Part shown: piece by piece, positions 1 through 8,218 of the stretch
Layout of the letters: each line of letters opens with the position of its first letter
Numbering within the stretch: position 1 is the stretch's first letter
Assembly (NCBI GenBank): GCA_017513135.1
Contig: JAFWDH010000004.1
Location: forward strand, 1 to 42,298
Direction of reading: 5' to 3'
DNA from: Oscillospiraceae bacterium
Lineage (GTDB): Bacteria; Bacillota; Clostridia; Oscillospirales; Ruminococcaceae
Length of the DNA: 42,298 nucleotides
Program-made: the position numbers and the translations under genes
The notes under the pieces: generated by a model
Seen by the model: the letters and a program-made list of their open reading frames with translations, nothing else
Databases searched by the model: none
Told to the model about the DNA's origin: nothing

Positions 1-33
1 TATCCTTGCTCCGCAGTGTGAACAAAACAGCAT
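1..33 (-). CDS. zinc-ribbon protein, N-terminal fragment (cut by window edge)
   Basis: Only the first 11 codons lie in the window. They read MLFCSHCGARI from an ATG at 33-31. A strong AGGAGG (44-49 on the complementary strand) lies 10 nt upstream. CxxCGA at the very N-terminus is the usual opening of zinc_ribbon_2-type domains, which often precede a transmembrane segment in Firmicute membrane proteins. It starts about 50 nt downstream of the MORN-like membrane protein on the same strand, so the two are probably cotranscribed. The rest of the protein, and hence its function, is outside the window. Confidence 0.7.
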   Translation of the reverse strand, partial: MLFCSHCGARI

Positions 34-81
34 TATAGTCTGTCCTCCTATAGTTTTCAGATCCTGCCGGATCTCTTGCGA

Positions 82-1440
82 TCAGTATATGTATATGAAC
101 GGAACGCCGAGTTCAGTGCTTACTGCGGCATCCGTGAATGTGATCATGCGGGTCCCGTCCCTGTTGTATCCTACTACGTTCGAGTCAGGGCCGTCTTTCG
201 AGATCACCTCTACGATCCCATTCTTGTAGGTGATGTAGTACGTCTCTCCATCCAGATACGTTTCTGCAGTCTCTCCGTCCCACAGTCCGTTGACCAGATT
301 TCCCTTGATTTCTGTGTCGTCTGATGCGTCCTCAGCGTCATAGCCCAGTTCTCGGTAGATGCAGTATCCGTTCGGCCTTCCGTTCTTCCATTCGCAGCTG
401 TACGTGTAGAGATACTGCCCTTCTTCTCCCTGCAGTTCCGCATAGTATATCGTCGCTTCCCCGTCAGGAACTCCGTCTTTATCGATCTCACCGACCACGG
501 TCTGGACGTCTCCCTGAAACAGATACAGCGCCAGTCCCTTATCTGAGCCTTCTGCTCTGAAACAGTACGGGTTCGTGCCGCCCAGTTCGAACGCTTCCTC
601 CGCTTTATGGGCAAATTCCGTCATCCTTCCGAACACATCTTCAGCCCTGCCGCTTTCGCTCAGTTCGATGATCCCTTCGGATTCCTCGTCAAGTTCCCTC
701 AACAGCGAGATGTATCTCAGTATATCCCTAACGCTCTGTCTGATGTCGGATATCTCTTCTGCAGACAGATCCGAAGCTGCGTCAGCAAGCAGTCTGTCCA
801 GTTCTCCCTGATCGCCGCCTCCGGCCAGGCTGGCAGCCCACTGCCGGTATATGACGGTGAGTGCGGAATGGTTCATGGTTTCCCTCTCGGGATCTATCTG
901 CGGAAGGCATCTGGCACGGTCGAGCGCTTCTCCGAAGCGTTCCTCATCGACGAGCTCCATTATCTGCGTGACCTCGCCGCTCCATAGCAGATAAAGTCCC
1001 TGCTGAGCCTCTTCCGATTCCGGCATGATCCTCAGCGCCTCTCTGTAGTCAGACGCAGCCTCGATCAGCTCCATGGCTTTCTGATGCGCCGCAGCCCTGC
1101 TGATGAGCCTGCCTGCCCTGTTGGAGGGCAGCATATACCAGAACAGTCCGGCGCCGGCGACGCAGAACAACAGCAGAACTGCGATCAAGGCAGCATGGAT
1201 GCGTCTGCCTTTCCTTCCGGGCTCTGTATCCGGCTCATGGCGCTCTTCGGACGGAGAATGCCATTCTCCGCTCACGGCGGAATGCTTCTCTGCTCCTGTG
1301 TCAGTTTCTGCTGACACCCTCACGGGAATAAAAGGGTTGTCGGAAGGTCCTGGCGTTTCCGCCGCTGTTTCTTCCGAAGAAGGAGCACCGCAGACAGATA
1401 CGTCTTCTGCCGTTTTCTTGTCATAAATATCACTTCTCAT
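82..1440 (-). CDS. membrane-anchored protein with TPR-like helices and MORN-like repeats
   Basis: I do not recognise this 452-residue protein as a named family. Residues 1-80 are polar and acidic, with no domain seen. A single transmembrane helix spans about residues 83-104, preceded by an Arg/Lys cluster, so the N-terminus is probably cytoplasmic and the rest outside. Residues 115-150 look like a TPR-type helix pair (alanine-rich, REALRIMP). Residues about 320-415 carry three loose MORN-like units, recognisable by DGVPDGEATIYY, KNGRPNGYCIY and NGLWDGETAETY. The start has an AAGGAG 7 nt upstream. A TATAAT-like -10 (complement of 1467-1472) lies in the divergent spacer with the thioesterase gene. 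A role at the cell surface is inference only. Confidence 0.75.
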   Translation of the reverse strand: MRSDIYDKKTAEDVSVCGAPSSEETAAETPGPSDNPFIPVRVSAETDTGAEKHSAVSGEWHSPSEERHEPDTEPGRKGRRIHAALIAVLLLFCVAGAGLFWYMLPSNRAGRLISRAAAHQKAMELIEAASDYREALRIMPESEEAQQGLYLLWSGEVTQIMELVDEERFGEALDRARCLPQIDPERETMNHSALTVIYRQWAASLAGGGDQGELDRLLADAASDLSAEEISDIRQSVRDILRYISLLRELDEESEGIIELSESGRAEDVFGRMTEFAHKAEEAFELGGTNPYCFRAEGSDKGLALYLFQGDVQTVVGEIDKDGVPDGEATIYYAELQGEEGQYLYTYSCEWKNGRPNGYCIYRELGYDAEDASDDTEIKGNLVNGLWDGETAETYLDGETYYITYKNGIVEVISKDGPDSNVVGYNRDGTRMITFTDAAVSTELGVPFIYIY

Positions 1441-1513
1441 GACCCGGCTCCTTCATAAACTGCTCCATTATAGATTATATATCAATAACCTCACAGAGTT
1501 GTTATGTTTTTTC

Positions 1514-1542
1514 TTGTCTGTGAATACGATTTGGTTTAGAAT
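1514..1542 (+). promoter_or_regulatory. SigA-type promoter for the thioesterase gene
   Basis: TTGTCT (1514-1519) and TAGAAT (1537-1542) are separated by exactly 17 nt. They lie 27 nt before the start codon, and the gene's GGGAGG ribosome site falls in between. Confidence 0.55.
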
Positions 1543-1568
1543 CTCCTTGACCGTAGGGAGGAAAGAAC

Positions 1569-2300
1569 ATGGAAAGCAGGATTCAGAACAGCATCATTAT
1601 CAGTCCGAGCATATGCGACAGCAGCGGGAGGCTCGGCATCCCGGACACCGCTTCTCTCTTCATGGATATCGCTGCCGAGCATTCCGATATTCTGGGCATA
1701 GGCCAGCGCAGGCTGGGAGCCGAAGGAGGTTTCTGGCTGACCATAAAGACCATGATGCGTTTCTACCACAGGCCGGATCTCGGAGAGACCGCCGTTGTAT
1801 CCACATGGCCGGAACCTCCTGAAAAGCGCAGGTGCTTCCGCGACTATCTGCTCAGCGGAAAAGACGGCGTACTTGCCGCCGGCAAGACGGAATGGGGAGT
1901 ACTTGATATCAATACCGGAAGGCTGAGGCATCTTGAGTCCGTGTACCCGGAGGGACTTTCATTGTCAGGAGAGACCGCACTTCCTGACGAATTCGTCCGT
2001 TTCGAGGACGAGCTAACAGACGGAGAGCTCCTTGGCACCTATACCGTACGATCCACCGATATAGACCTCGGGAAACACATGAACAATGTCGCCTATATCA
2101 GGGCCTTCTCCTCTCTTTTCACTTCTGACGAATGGAACCGTATGGATCTGCAGTTCCTGGAGATATGGTATCGGTCGCAGTGCTTTGAGAAGGAAAAACT
2201 GACAGTGCGCAGAGCGGTTCTGCCCGGCAGGGAAGAAGCTTCTTTCATCAAGGAGGACGGCACCTGCGCCGCACAGATAAGATACGTTCCCCGTTCCTGA
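1569..2300 (+). CDS. acyl-ACP thioesterase (FatA-like, double hot-dog)
   Basis: This 243-residue protein matches the bacterial acyl-ACP thioesterase family (Acyl-ACP_TE), which hydrolyses acyl-acyl-carrier protein to free fatty acid. The first hot-dog half contains MDIAAEHSDILGIG and the typical FWLTIKTMMRFYHRP strand. The second half contains the diagnostic DIDLGKHMNNVAYIR, where the Asp, His and Asn are the usual catalytic-region residues. The length is normal for bacterial members. The start ATG has GGGAGG about 7 nt upstream and its own promoter. The gene is monocistronic: a perfect 10-bp terminator hairpin follows. Chain-length preference cannot be read from the sequence. Confidence 0.9.
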   Translation: MESRIQNSIIISPSICDSSGRLGIPDTASLFMDIAAEHSDILGIGQRRLGAEGGFWLTIKTMMRFYHRPDLGETAVVSTWPEPPEKRRCFRDYLLSGKDGVLAAGKTEWGVLDINTGRLRHLESVYPEGLSLSGETALPDEFVRFEDELTDGELLGTYTVRSTDIDLGKHMNNVAYIRAFSSLFTSDEWNRMDLQFLEIWYRSQCFEKEKLTVRRAVLPGREEASFIKEDGTCAAQIRYVPRS

Positions 2301-2416
2301 AGCAGCAGGGTCTCTTTATCAGCATGGCGGGACCGATACCGGACCGCGTCCTGTATGTTTATTCTGTATACTTTTGCCTGCAGTCTCAGTGTAAGGTGAC
2401 GAATTTGAAAAGCCCC

Positions 2417-2448
2417 GCGGCATTCTGATAAGAATGCCGCCCTTTTTG
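2417..2448 (+). terminator. rho-independent terminator after the thioesterase
   Basis: A perfect 10-bp stem (GCGGCATTCT / AGAATGCCGC) with a GATA loop is followed by CCTTTTTG. Confidence 0.85.
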
Positions 2449-2500
2449 TCCTATAATTCAGATAAGAGACAATAGCTGAGCAATGAAAGGGAGGAACAAA

Positions 2501-4063
2501 ATGCTTAGAGTCGTAAAAACCGAGAACGGCATCGTCAGAGGCATCCCCGCGGCTGATCCCCGCGTGACCGCGTTCAAAGGGATACCCTTTGCGAAGCCTC
2601 CTGTAGGCGATCTCAGATGGAGAGCTCCGCAGCCTGCGGACAACTGGGACGGTGAGCGCGAATGCTACACCTTCTCGCCTATCAACATGCAGACTCCTCC
2701 GGGACTCGACCCCACCAATATCTACGCAAGGGAATGGAACGTCGATCCCACAATAGAGATGAGCGAAGACAGCCTGTACCTCAACGTCTGGACCAACGCC
2801 AAGACCGGTGATGAAAAGATGCCGGTAATGGTGTGGTTCTTCGGAGGCGGCTTCACAGCCGGCAACACCGCTGAGATGGAGTTTGACGGAGAGCGCATCG
2901 CCAGGCGCGGCGTCATACTCGTTTCGGTCCAGTACCGTCTCGGCGTATTCGGATTCCTTGCCCACCGTGAACTCATGGAGGAGAATCCCGGCGAGCCCGT
3001 CGGAAACTACGGACTCCTTGACCAGAGAGCCGGCGTGCAGTGGGTCATCCGCAATATAGAGGCCTTCGGCGGCGATCCCAAGAACATAACCATCTTCGGA
3101 CAGTCCGCTGGAGCAGGCTCAACACTCTGCCAGGTCGGATCCCCTATGAATGAAGGGCTTTTCCAGAGAGCCATATTCGAGAGCGGCGGCGGTCTGCGCA
3201 CCTACGGACAGGGCGGCGGATGCATATCGCTCGAGAAGGCCCTGAGCAACGGTGATGACTTCTTCAGCACATACGGCATAAAAAGCCTCGCCGATGCACG
3301 CGCCATGGATGCGGAGGAACTCAACAAGATAGGTATGGAATACGTCAGGAAGAACCGCTTCGAGCCGGTCATCGACGGCATATTCCTGCCTGAGGATCCG
3401 TCGAACATGATGGCCAGAGGCAACTATCCCGATATAAGCTATCTGTTCGGATGCACTGGCGCAGAAGGCGATACGCCTGCGCCAGGCTATGCGCCTCCCA
3501 GAAACCTCAAGGAGCTGAGAGAGTACGGCATGTTCCGTTACGGCGAGAAGTACATTGATGAGTATCTCGCTCTTTGCGGATGCCGCGATGACGCTGAAGT
3601 CGATATGCTCTCCCACACCGACGACTCTTTCCGCGGCCGCTTCATGAACAACTATCTGTTCCTGGAGCAGCGCATACGCGCCGGCAAGAAGGACAACTGG
3701 ATGTACGTCTTTGACGCATCTATGCCGGGATGGGACCGTCCCGGCTCCTTCCATTCTTCCGAACTGTGGTTCGTATTCGAGACGCTCGCGAAATGCTGGA
3801 GGCCTTTCAAGGGCAAGCATTACGACCTCGCCAGAAAGGTCTGCAACTACTGGACGAACTTCGCCCGCACAGGCAACCCGAACGGTCTTGACGCCGACGG
3901 TACGCCTATGCCCGAATGGAAGAGCGCTACTGCGGATGACTACTACATTCACTATCTCAACGAAGACAGGATCGGACCGTATGGTAAGAGCAATTCTGCT
4001 CTCGTCAAGTTCCGCACAAGGGTCACTTTCGAGCAGCTCAAGGACAGAGGCATAATAGACTGA
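2501..4063 (+). CDS. type-B carboxylesterase (PnbA-like)
   Basis: This is a 520-residue alpha/beta-hydrolase of the carboxylesterase type-B family, which hydrolyses carboxylic esters. N-terminal signatures are TAFKGIPFAKPPVGDLRW and SEDSLYLNVW. The oxyanion-hole glycines are in WFFGGGF (about 112-118) and the nucleophile is Ser202 in FGQSAGAG. The conserved histidine region SFHSSELWFVF and the C-terminal YWTNFARTGNPNG are present. There is no signal peptide, so it is probably cytoplasmic. I chose the ATG at 2501 rather than 2483 because GGGAGG (2490-2495) sits between them at the correct distance for 2501. A TATAAT at 2452-2457 may be part of its promoter, but no -35 is convincing. The natural substrate is unknown. 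Confidence 0.93.
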   Translation: MLRVVKTENGIVRGIPAADPRVTAFKGIPFAKPPVGDLRWRAPQPADNWDGERECYTFSPINMQTPPGLDPTNIYAREWNVDPTIEMSEDSLYLNVWTNAKTGDEKMPVMVWFFGGGFTAGNTAEMEFDGERIARRGVILVSVQYRLGVFGFLAHRELMEENPGEPVGNYGLLDQRAGVQWVIRNIEAFGGDPKNITIFGQSAGAGSTLCQVGSPMNEGLFQRAIFESGGGLRTYGQGGGCISLEKALSNGDDFFSTYGIKSLADARAMDAEELNKIGMEYVRKNRFEPVIDGIFLPEDPSNMMARGNYPDISYLFGCTGAEGDTPAPGYAPPRNLKELREYGMFRYGEKYIDEYLALCGCRDDAEVDMLSHTDDSFRGRFMNNYLFLEQRIRAGKKDNWMYVFDASMPGWDRPGSFHSSELWFVFETLAKCWRPFKGKHYDLARKVCNYWTNFARTGNPNGLDADGTPMPEWKSATADDYYIHYLNEDRIGPYGKSNSALVKFRTRVTFEQLKDRGIID

Positions 4064-4096
4064 GTCCCTACAGCATCGCTTAAAACTGAATAAAAA

Positions 4097-4130
4097 GAAC
4101 GGGCAGACGGATCATCCGCTCTGCCCGTTC
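4097..4130. terminator. bidirectional terminator between convergent genes
   Basis: A 10-bp stem GAACGGGCAG / CTGCCCGTTC with an inner partial stem is flanked by A-rich sequence on the left and TTTA on the right. It serves the esterase (plus strand) and the M23 peptidase (minus strand). Confidence 0.75.
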
Positions 4131-4154
4131 ATTTATGTCCCAAAGATCATGCCG

Positions 4155-5471
4155 TCAAGGCAGTGAGCTGCTGTTCAGGTCCAGCCCGAAGATCCCGCTT
4201 GTCCCGTTGAACGCCGCCCAGGGATCAACGCTGTTGTCGTGGACCATCAGGTTGAAGTGCAGATGCGGTCCGGTTGCGTAGCCGGTGGCTCCGACCTTTC
4301 CGATCTCAATGCCCTCCTCTACGAACTCCCCCTCCCGCACGCAGAGCTCAGCCATATGGAAATAATACGTCCTCACGCCGAAGCCGTGATCTATGACCAC
4401 CGTATTTCCGGAAACCCCGTTATAGCCGGCAGCGATCACGTAGCCAGAAGCGGCAGCCAGCACCGGCGTGCCCTCGTCCTCCGCCAGATCGACTCCGGCA
4501 TGCCTTGTCGGCACTGGATTGTCGTTAGTGTAGCGGAAGAGGCCAAACTCGGTGGTGACCTCCCCGTCTACCGGCAGGGTGAAGCAGTCATCATAGAACC
4601 GTTCCGGATACCAGGAATAGTATGTCTTGTCGATCATCTCGTTATATGCGTCCCTGTTGTCGCTGTTTCCGATCGTGGCGCTCTGAGTCTCTTCCGAGAT
4701 GATGAGATGCTGCACGGTGTACTGCTCCTCCTCTATCGTGAATGAGAACTCGCTGGTGCCCTCCCGCGTCTCGATGAAGCCGGTATACGTTCCCGGAGGC
4801 GTGATATAGCTCACACTGAACAGTCCCCTGCCATAGCCGCGCTCATCGGTGACGAGAGGAAACGGCGCAAGAACTTCTCCCGCAGAGATCACTACCTCAC
4901 CCCTGACGCCGGAGGCATTCACAGTCATCACGCTGCCCTCCCTGATCCGGTCGGATTCAAAGGATATCTTCATGGACACATCATACTCAAGCTCGGCGAT
5001 GTATTCTTCGGTGCCTTCGAAGGTGAACTCCTCGCCTTTTGAGGTAACAGCAGTCGGCTGTACGCGGCACTGCACTCCGAGTCTGTACCTTCCGTTCTCA
5101 GGATAAAAACTTCTGAAATCATCTTCACTGCCTGAGAAGACCGTCTCTTCTCCCGAAAAGACAGTGATCTCTGCAGAGACTGCGTCATCGGGAAGAAATA
5201 TCACCGACTGTTCCATATCAGTGATCCTGACAATGCCGGGTTCTCCCGGATTTACCGTGTATATTCTATTCTTTATCTCGGCGTCTGCCTGTACCGGTTT
5301 TATGACCTCGTCACCGATGCATATGGCGTCTGTACCGAGCAGTTCCAGTGCAGCTTCCTGTCTCGCAAGAGCCATGCCCTTTGATCTGTTCAGCAGAAAC
5401 AGGAGCCCTGCCGATGCAGCGATCAGCAGCACGGCAGTAATTGCCAGTATCTCTCTCTTTTTCTTCCCCAT
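4155..5471 (-). CDS. M23-family murein endopeptidase, membrane-anchored
   Basis: A 438-residue cell-wall hydrolase. One transmembrane helix spans about residues 8-27 after a KKKR cluster, so the body lies outside the cell. Residues 60-250 are beta-rich with no family I can name. The C-terminal LytM/peptidase M23 domain (about 300-420) has the zinc ligands: His324 and Asp328 in HAGVDLAEDEGTP, and His403/His405 in GPHLHF. The auxiliary His372 is in YYFHMAELC. All expected metal and catalytic residues are present, so it should be active, cleaving peptide cross-links in peptidoglycan. The gene stands alone, convergent with the esterase and divergent from tlpA. Confidence 0.92.
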   Translation of the reverse strand: MGKKKREILAITAVLLIAASAGLLFLLNRSKGMALARQEAALELLGTDAICIGDEVIKPVQADAEIKNRIYTVNPGEPGIVRITDMEQSVIFLPDDAVSAEITVFSGEETVFSGSEDDFRSFYPENGRYRLGVQCRVQPTAVTSKGEEFTFEGTEEYIAELEYDVSMKISFESDRIREGSVMTVNASGVRGEVVISAGEVLAPFPLVTDERGYGRGLFSVSYITPPGTYTGFIETREGTSEFSFTIEEEQYTVQHLIISEETQSATIGNSDNRDAYNEMIDKTYYSWYPERFYDDCFTLPVDGEVTTEFGLFRYTNDNPVPTRHAGVDLAEDEGTPVLAAASGYVIAAGYNGVSGNTVVIDHGFGVRTYYFHMAELCVREGEFVEEGIEIGKVGATGYATGPHLHFNLMVHDNSVDPWAAFNGTSGIFGLDLNSSSLP

Positions 5472-5547
5472 GTTCTTCCTCTCCGGATCATCTGTCTGAA
5501 ATTATTCTACCATTTTGTTTCCTGTTCCGTGCCGGAGCTTGTTCCAC

Positions 5548-5553
5548 TATAAT
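5548..5553 (+). promoter_or_regulatory. -10 element candidate for the tlpA redox module
   Basis: TATAAT at 5548-5553 lies 43 nt before the tlpA start. The best -35 at 17-nt spacing is the poor TTCCGT (5525-5530), so this is tentative. Confidence 0.4.
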
Positions 5554-5595
5554 GTATCTGTACATGCATTTACCCGAAACCATGGAGGTCAGACG

Positions 5596-6246
5596 ATGTC
5601 TGTAAGACGCACTGTTTCAATACTTCTGATCATTACAGCCGTGATCGCATTATGCACCATGTATTCCTGCCGCGGAAAAGGGACAGAAGACGGATCCGGA
5701 CTGCAGGAAGGTTTCATACCTGATCAGGATTTCAGATATTCGGGCAACGGCCGGGGCGGTTTCCCTTCCCTTGAGTCATTTACAGCAGAAACGCTCGAAG
5801 GCGGGTCATTCACCGCAGATGATCTTTCCGCCAAGGATATCACCATAATAAACGTATGGGCAACGTGGTGCGGTCCCTGCCTCAATGAAATGCCCGGGCT
5901 CGCCGCTTTCTCCGAGCTTCTTCCGGACAACATAGGCTTTCTCACGCTTTGTGCCGATGCTCCCGACGATCCGTGGAAGACTTCCGACATTCTGAAGAAG
6001 GCAGGATATACAGGCATGACCGTCATATCGGGCACCGGGGACATCGGCAACCTTGTGAGTTCGGTCCTGTATCTTCCCACTACCGTATTCGTTGACAACA
6101 GCGGCAGGGTAGCGGATTCGCTGGTCGGCTCTCCGAACAGAAACATCGCCGGATATTATCTGGCTTATCTGAACAGGGCGCTTATGAGTTGCGGGCTGGA
6201 ACGCATAAGCCTGCCCGGCGTGGAGGAGGAGAACATAGATGGATAA
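5596..6246 (+). CDS. TlpA-like thioredoxin-fold protein, membrane-attached
   Basis: A 216-residue extracytoplasmic thiol-disulfide oxidoreductase of the TlpA/ResA type. Residues 5-24 form a signal or anchor helix ending in TMYSC, a loose lipobox, so it may be a lipoprotein. The thioredoxin active site is WATWCGPCLNEMP, and the cis-Pro region is YLPTTVFVDNSGRV. The start at 5596 is chosen because GGAGGT lies 9 nt upstream and the hydrophobic segment then begins at residue 6; an upstream in-frame ATG at 5515 lies before the probable promoter. Its stop overlaps the start of the CXXC peptide gene, which is followed by a membrane ferredoxin. It probably exchanges electrons with those two. Confidence 0.9.
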   Translation: MSVRRTVSILLIITAVIALCTMYSCRGKGTEDGSGLQEGFIPDQDFRYSGNGRGGFPSLESFTAETLEGGSFTADDLSAKDITIINVWATWCGPCLNEMPGLAAFSELLPDNIGFLTLCADAPDDPWKTSDILKKAGYTGMTVISGTGDIGNLVSSVLYLPTTVFVDNSGRVADSLVGSPNRNIAGYYLAYLNRALMSCGLERISLPGVEEENIDG

Positions 6247-6391
6247 CACCGGGAGGACCGCAGCGCTCATAAGGGCAGTCCTCATCATCACAGGCGCGAT
6301 CTTGATCACCATCGGTATTCTCGGTAAGGAATACGTTTCTGTATTCAACAAGGCGGTAAGGATATGTCTGGAATGCATAGGGATCGGCTGA
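6239..6391 (+). CDS. CD1871A-type CXXC motif membrane peptide
   Basis: This 50-residue ORF starts at an ATG overlapping the end of tlpA and is preceded by GGAGGAG at 8-10 nt. It has one hydrophobic helix (about residues 11-29, IRAVLIITGAILITIGIL) and ends in ICLECIGIG, with a C-x-x-C pair near the C-terminus. This matches from memory the small CD1871A-family CXXC peptides that accompany TlpA and NapH-like genes in Clostridia. The two cysteines suggest a membrane thiol relay between the ferredoxin and TlpA; that role is inference. It may overlap the first codons of the ferredoxin gene. Confidence 0.85.
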   Translation: MDNTGRTAALIRAVLIITGAILITIGILGKEYVSVFNKAVRICLECIGIG

Positions 6392-7284
6392 ACGGCAACG
6401 GCATACGCCGTGAAAAGCAAAGAAGGACGGTGCGGAACGTGATCAGGATCGCGTCGCTGTTCCTGTTCAATGGGTACCTGACCGGATTCAGGAACGGCAG
6501 GATCTTCACCGGCCGTACAAAGTCAGTGTGCGTTCCGGTGCTCAACTGTTATTCCTGTCCGGGTGCTCTCGGCGCGTGCCCGATCGGCTCGCTGCAGGCA
6601 GCGCTCGGTACATCGGGAGGCAGATTCCCGTTCTATGTCCTTGGCACTCTGATGCTCTTCGGGGCAGTGCTGGGCCGGCTCACCTGCGGTCTTTTGTGCC
6701 CTTTCGGTCTCATACAGGATCTTCTGGCTAAGATCACCAGCAAAAGGATCACTGTCCCCAAAAAGACGGACAGGCTTCTGAGATACCTGAAATATGCCGT
6801 TCTGGCATTGTTCGTGATCATACTTCCGGCATTCTTCCGCGATGACTTCGGAAGCTCCGTCCCGTGGTTCTGCAAATACATCTGCCCCGCGGGGACCTTG
6901 GAGGGCGGGATCCCCCTGACGCTTGCCGACCGCGCTCTCCGGGAGATGACAGGACCTCTTTTCTGGTGGAAGGTCCTGCTGCTGGCTGCTGTGATCGCCG
7001 GCTCTGTATTCATAGAGCGCTTTTTCTGCCGCTATCTGTGTCCCCTCGGAGCGTTCTACTCTCTTTTCAGCAGAGTCAGCGCCGCCCGTATGAAGATCGA
7101 CTCTTCTGCCTGCATCAGCTGCGGTAAGTGCGGCAGTGTGTGCCCCATGGCGCTGGATCCGGTACGCCAGATAAGCAGCGCCGAATGCATCCTGTGCGGA
7201 AGATGCGCTGACATCTGCCCCGCAGAAGCTGTATCGCTGAGATTCTCGCTTTTCTCCGTAAACGCGCTGCGTGAAAAAGACTGA
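6364..7284 (+). CDS. NapH/MauN-like membrane 4Fe-4S ferredoxin
   Basis: A 306-residue polytopic protein with about four or five membrane helices and many cysteine clusters: CYSCPGALGACPIG, CGLLCPFG, CKYICPAG and CRYLCPLGAF, typical of NapH-type quinol/electron-transfer proteins. A C-terminal soluble dicluster ferredoxin has CISCGKCGSVCP and CILCGRCADICP. It should pass electrons across the membrane, here probably to the CXXC peptide and TlpA. The start is uncertain: the ATG at 6364 has AGGCGG at 7 nt but overlaps the previous gene by 28 bp, and the ATG at 6373 is also possible. No clear terminator is visible after the gene. Confidence 0.88.
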   Translation: MSGMHRDRLNGNGIRREKQRRTVRNVIRIASLFLFNGYLTGFRNGRIFTGRTKSVCVPVLNCYSCPGALGACPIGSLQAALGTSGGRFPFYVLGTLMLFGAVLGRLTCGLLCPFGLIQDLLAKITSKRITVPKKTDRLLRYLKYAVLALFVIILPAFFRDDFGSSVPWFCKYICPAGTLEGGIPLTLADRALREMTGPLFWWKVLLLAAVIAGSVFIERFFCRYLCPLGAFYSLFSRVSAARMKIDSSACISCGKCGSVCPMALDPVRQISSAECILCGRCADICPAEAVSLRFSLFSVNALREKD

Positions 7285-7454
7285 TCTTTCTTCGCGCGTC
7301 CTCCCGTGATCGCGTTGCATCTGCGGTATCCTGAGTTTCCCGGAAGCCTTTTAGGCCAGTACTTTATGCCGCAGTGCCGGAGCCGGCCGCTCCGTTCGTG
7401 TAAAAGCATTAAAACGGGAAGTTCGCGCGCTTGTATTATTGTTGAATCTACCGC

Positions 7455-7484
7455 TTTCAAAGCAAACGGGCAAAGTAGTAAAAT
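7455..7484 (+). promoter_or_regulatory. weak promoter candidate for the ECF/HAT operon
   Basis: TTTCAA (7455-7460), an 18-nt spacer, then TAAAAT (7479-7484), 52 nt before the S-component start. A better -35 alone, TTGACA (7492-7497), has no matching -10 before the ribosome site. In 7285-7535 I see no known riboswitch motif; a small AGCTG/CAGCT hairpin (7497-7513) precedes the GAGGAGG ribosome site. Confidence 0.3.
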
Positions 7485-7535
7485 ATTTGCGTTGACAGCT
7501 GTTTTATTCAGCTTGAATTTGAGGAGGAGTCAATA

Positions 7536-8102
7536 ATGACAAACAACAGCTTTGGAAAGAGACTGCTCGGTTCTTGGGGCACCAAGACCATCGTTGCAGT
7601 TGCTATCGGAGCCGCTCTGTTCGGAGTTCTCATGAACTACGGCGGCATCCCGGTATTCACCAATACATCACTCACCACAGCAATGATCGTCCCCGTGGTC
7701 GTCGGCGCTATGTACGGCGCTCTCCCGGCAGCAGTCGCTGCGGGCGTCGGCAACGTCATCGCTGACCTCATCGGCGGATGGGGCCTCTGGTTCGACTGGT
7801 CGATAGGCAACTTCTGCGCCGCCCTTTTCGTCGGCTTCGGCGCCTATCTCCTGATGAGCGGTTTCTCCGCGAAGAACGCCATCCTTTATGTCGTTCTCTG
7901 CGTTCTCGGAAACGGACTGGCATTCGGTGTCGTGACACCCATTCTCACAGCCATCTTCTACGGCAGTGAGCTCAACGTCACTTTCATCCAGGCTATCTAC
8001 GGAAGCCTCAGCAACATCCTCGTCGAAGTAGTAGTGGGACTCCCCGTCCTGTACCTGCTCTCCAAGAGGACTGCTGCCCGTACCAACCTCGAGGAAGAAT
8101 GA
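7536..8102 (+). CDS. ECF transporter S component (UPF0397 / ECF-ribofla_trS-like)
   Basis: A 188-residue integral membrane protein with about five or six helices. It should be the substrate-binding subunit of an energy-coupling-factor importer. The first helix, KTIVAVAIGAALFGVL, resembles UPF0397 proteins and contains an AxxxA pattern of the kind S components use to dock on the T subunit. FTNTSLTTAMIVPVVVGAMYG and GVGNVIADLIGGWGLWFDW follow the same family layout. It is directly followed by a tandem-ATPase gene and a T-component gene, the arrangement known for UPF0397 loci. GAGGAGG lies 7-8 nt before the ATG. The family has been called riboflavin-type, but the substrate here is unknown; the downstream adenosyl-enzyme genes hint at a nucleoside- or methionine-related ligand (inference). 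Confidence 0.85.
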   Translation: MTNNSFGKRLLGSWGTKTIVAVAIGAALFGVLMNYGGIPVFTNTSLTTAMIVPVVVGAMYGALPAAVAAGVGNVIADLIGGWGLWFDWSIGNFCAALFVGFGAYLLMSGFSAKNAILYVVLCVLGNGLAFGVVTPILTAIFYGSELNVTFIQAIYGSLSNILVEVVVGLPVLYLLSKRTAARTNLEEE

Positions 8103-8116
8103 TCTGAATCAACGTA

Positions 8117-8149
8117 CCGCAGGCCCGGCCGAAGGGTCCGGGTCTGCGG
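8117..8149 (+). promoter_or_regulatory. intergenic stem-loop between S component and ATPase
   Basis: A 12-bp stem (CCGCAGGCCCGG / CCGGGTCTGCGG, one G-U pair) with a 9-nt loop. No T-run follows directly; ACTTTTTTT appears about 35 nt later. It could be an attenuator or an mRNA-stability element setting the S-to-ATPase expression ratio. Confidence 0.5.
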
Positions 8150-8218
8150 ACAGCCTCCGCGCAGTCATGATGAGCGGGGGCATTACTTTTTTTGACAGCT
8201 TCTTACAGGAGAAATCAC

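Noticed and set aside
2093..2965. Minus-strand ORF spanning the thioesterase end and esterase start
   Set aside because: It crosses a strong terminator and two real genes; no homology recognisable.
6523..7320. Minus-strand ORF of 265 codons opposite the membrane ferredoxin
   Set aside because: No domain, no ribosome site, and the opposite strand carries all the Fe-S motifs.
7285..7535. Possible riboswitch upstream of the ECF operon (SAM, FMN, TPP, preQ1 considered)
   Set aside because: None of the hallmark motifs of those classes is present; only a small hairpin and a weak promoter are visible.
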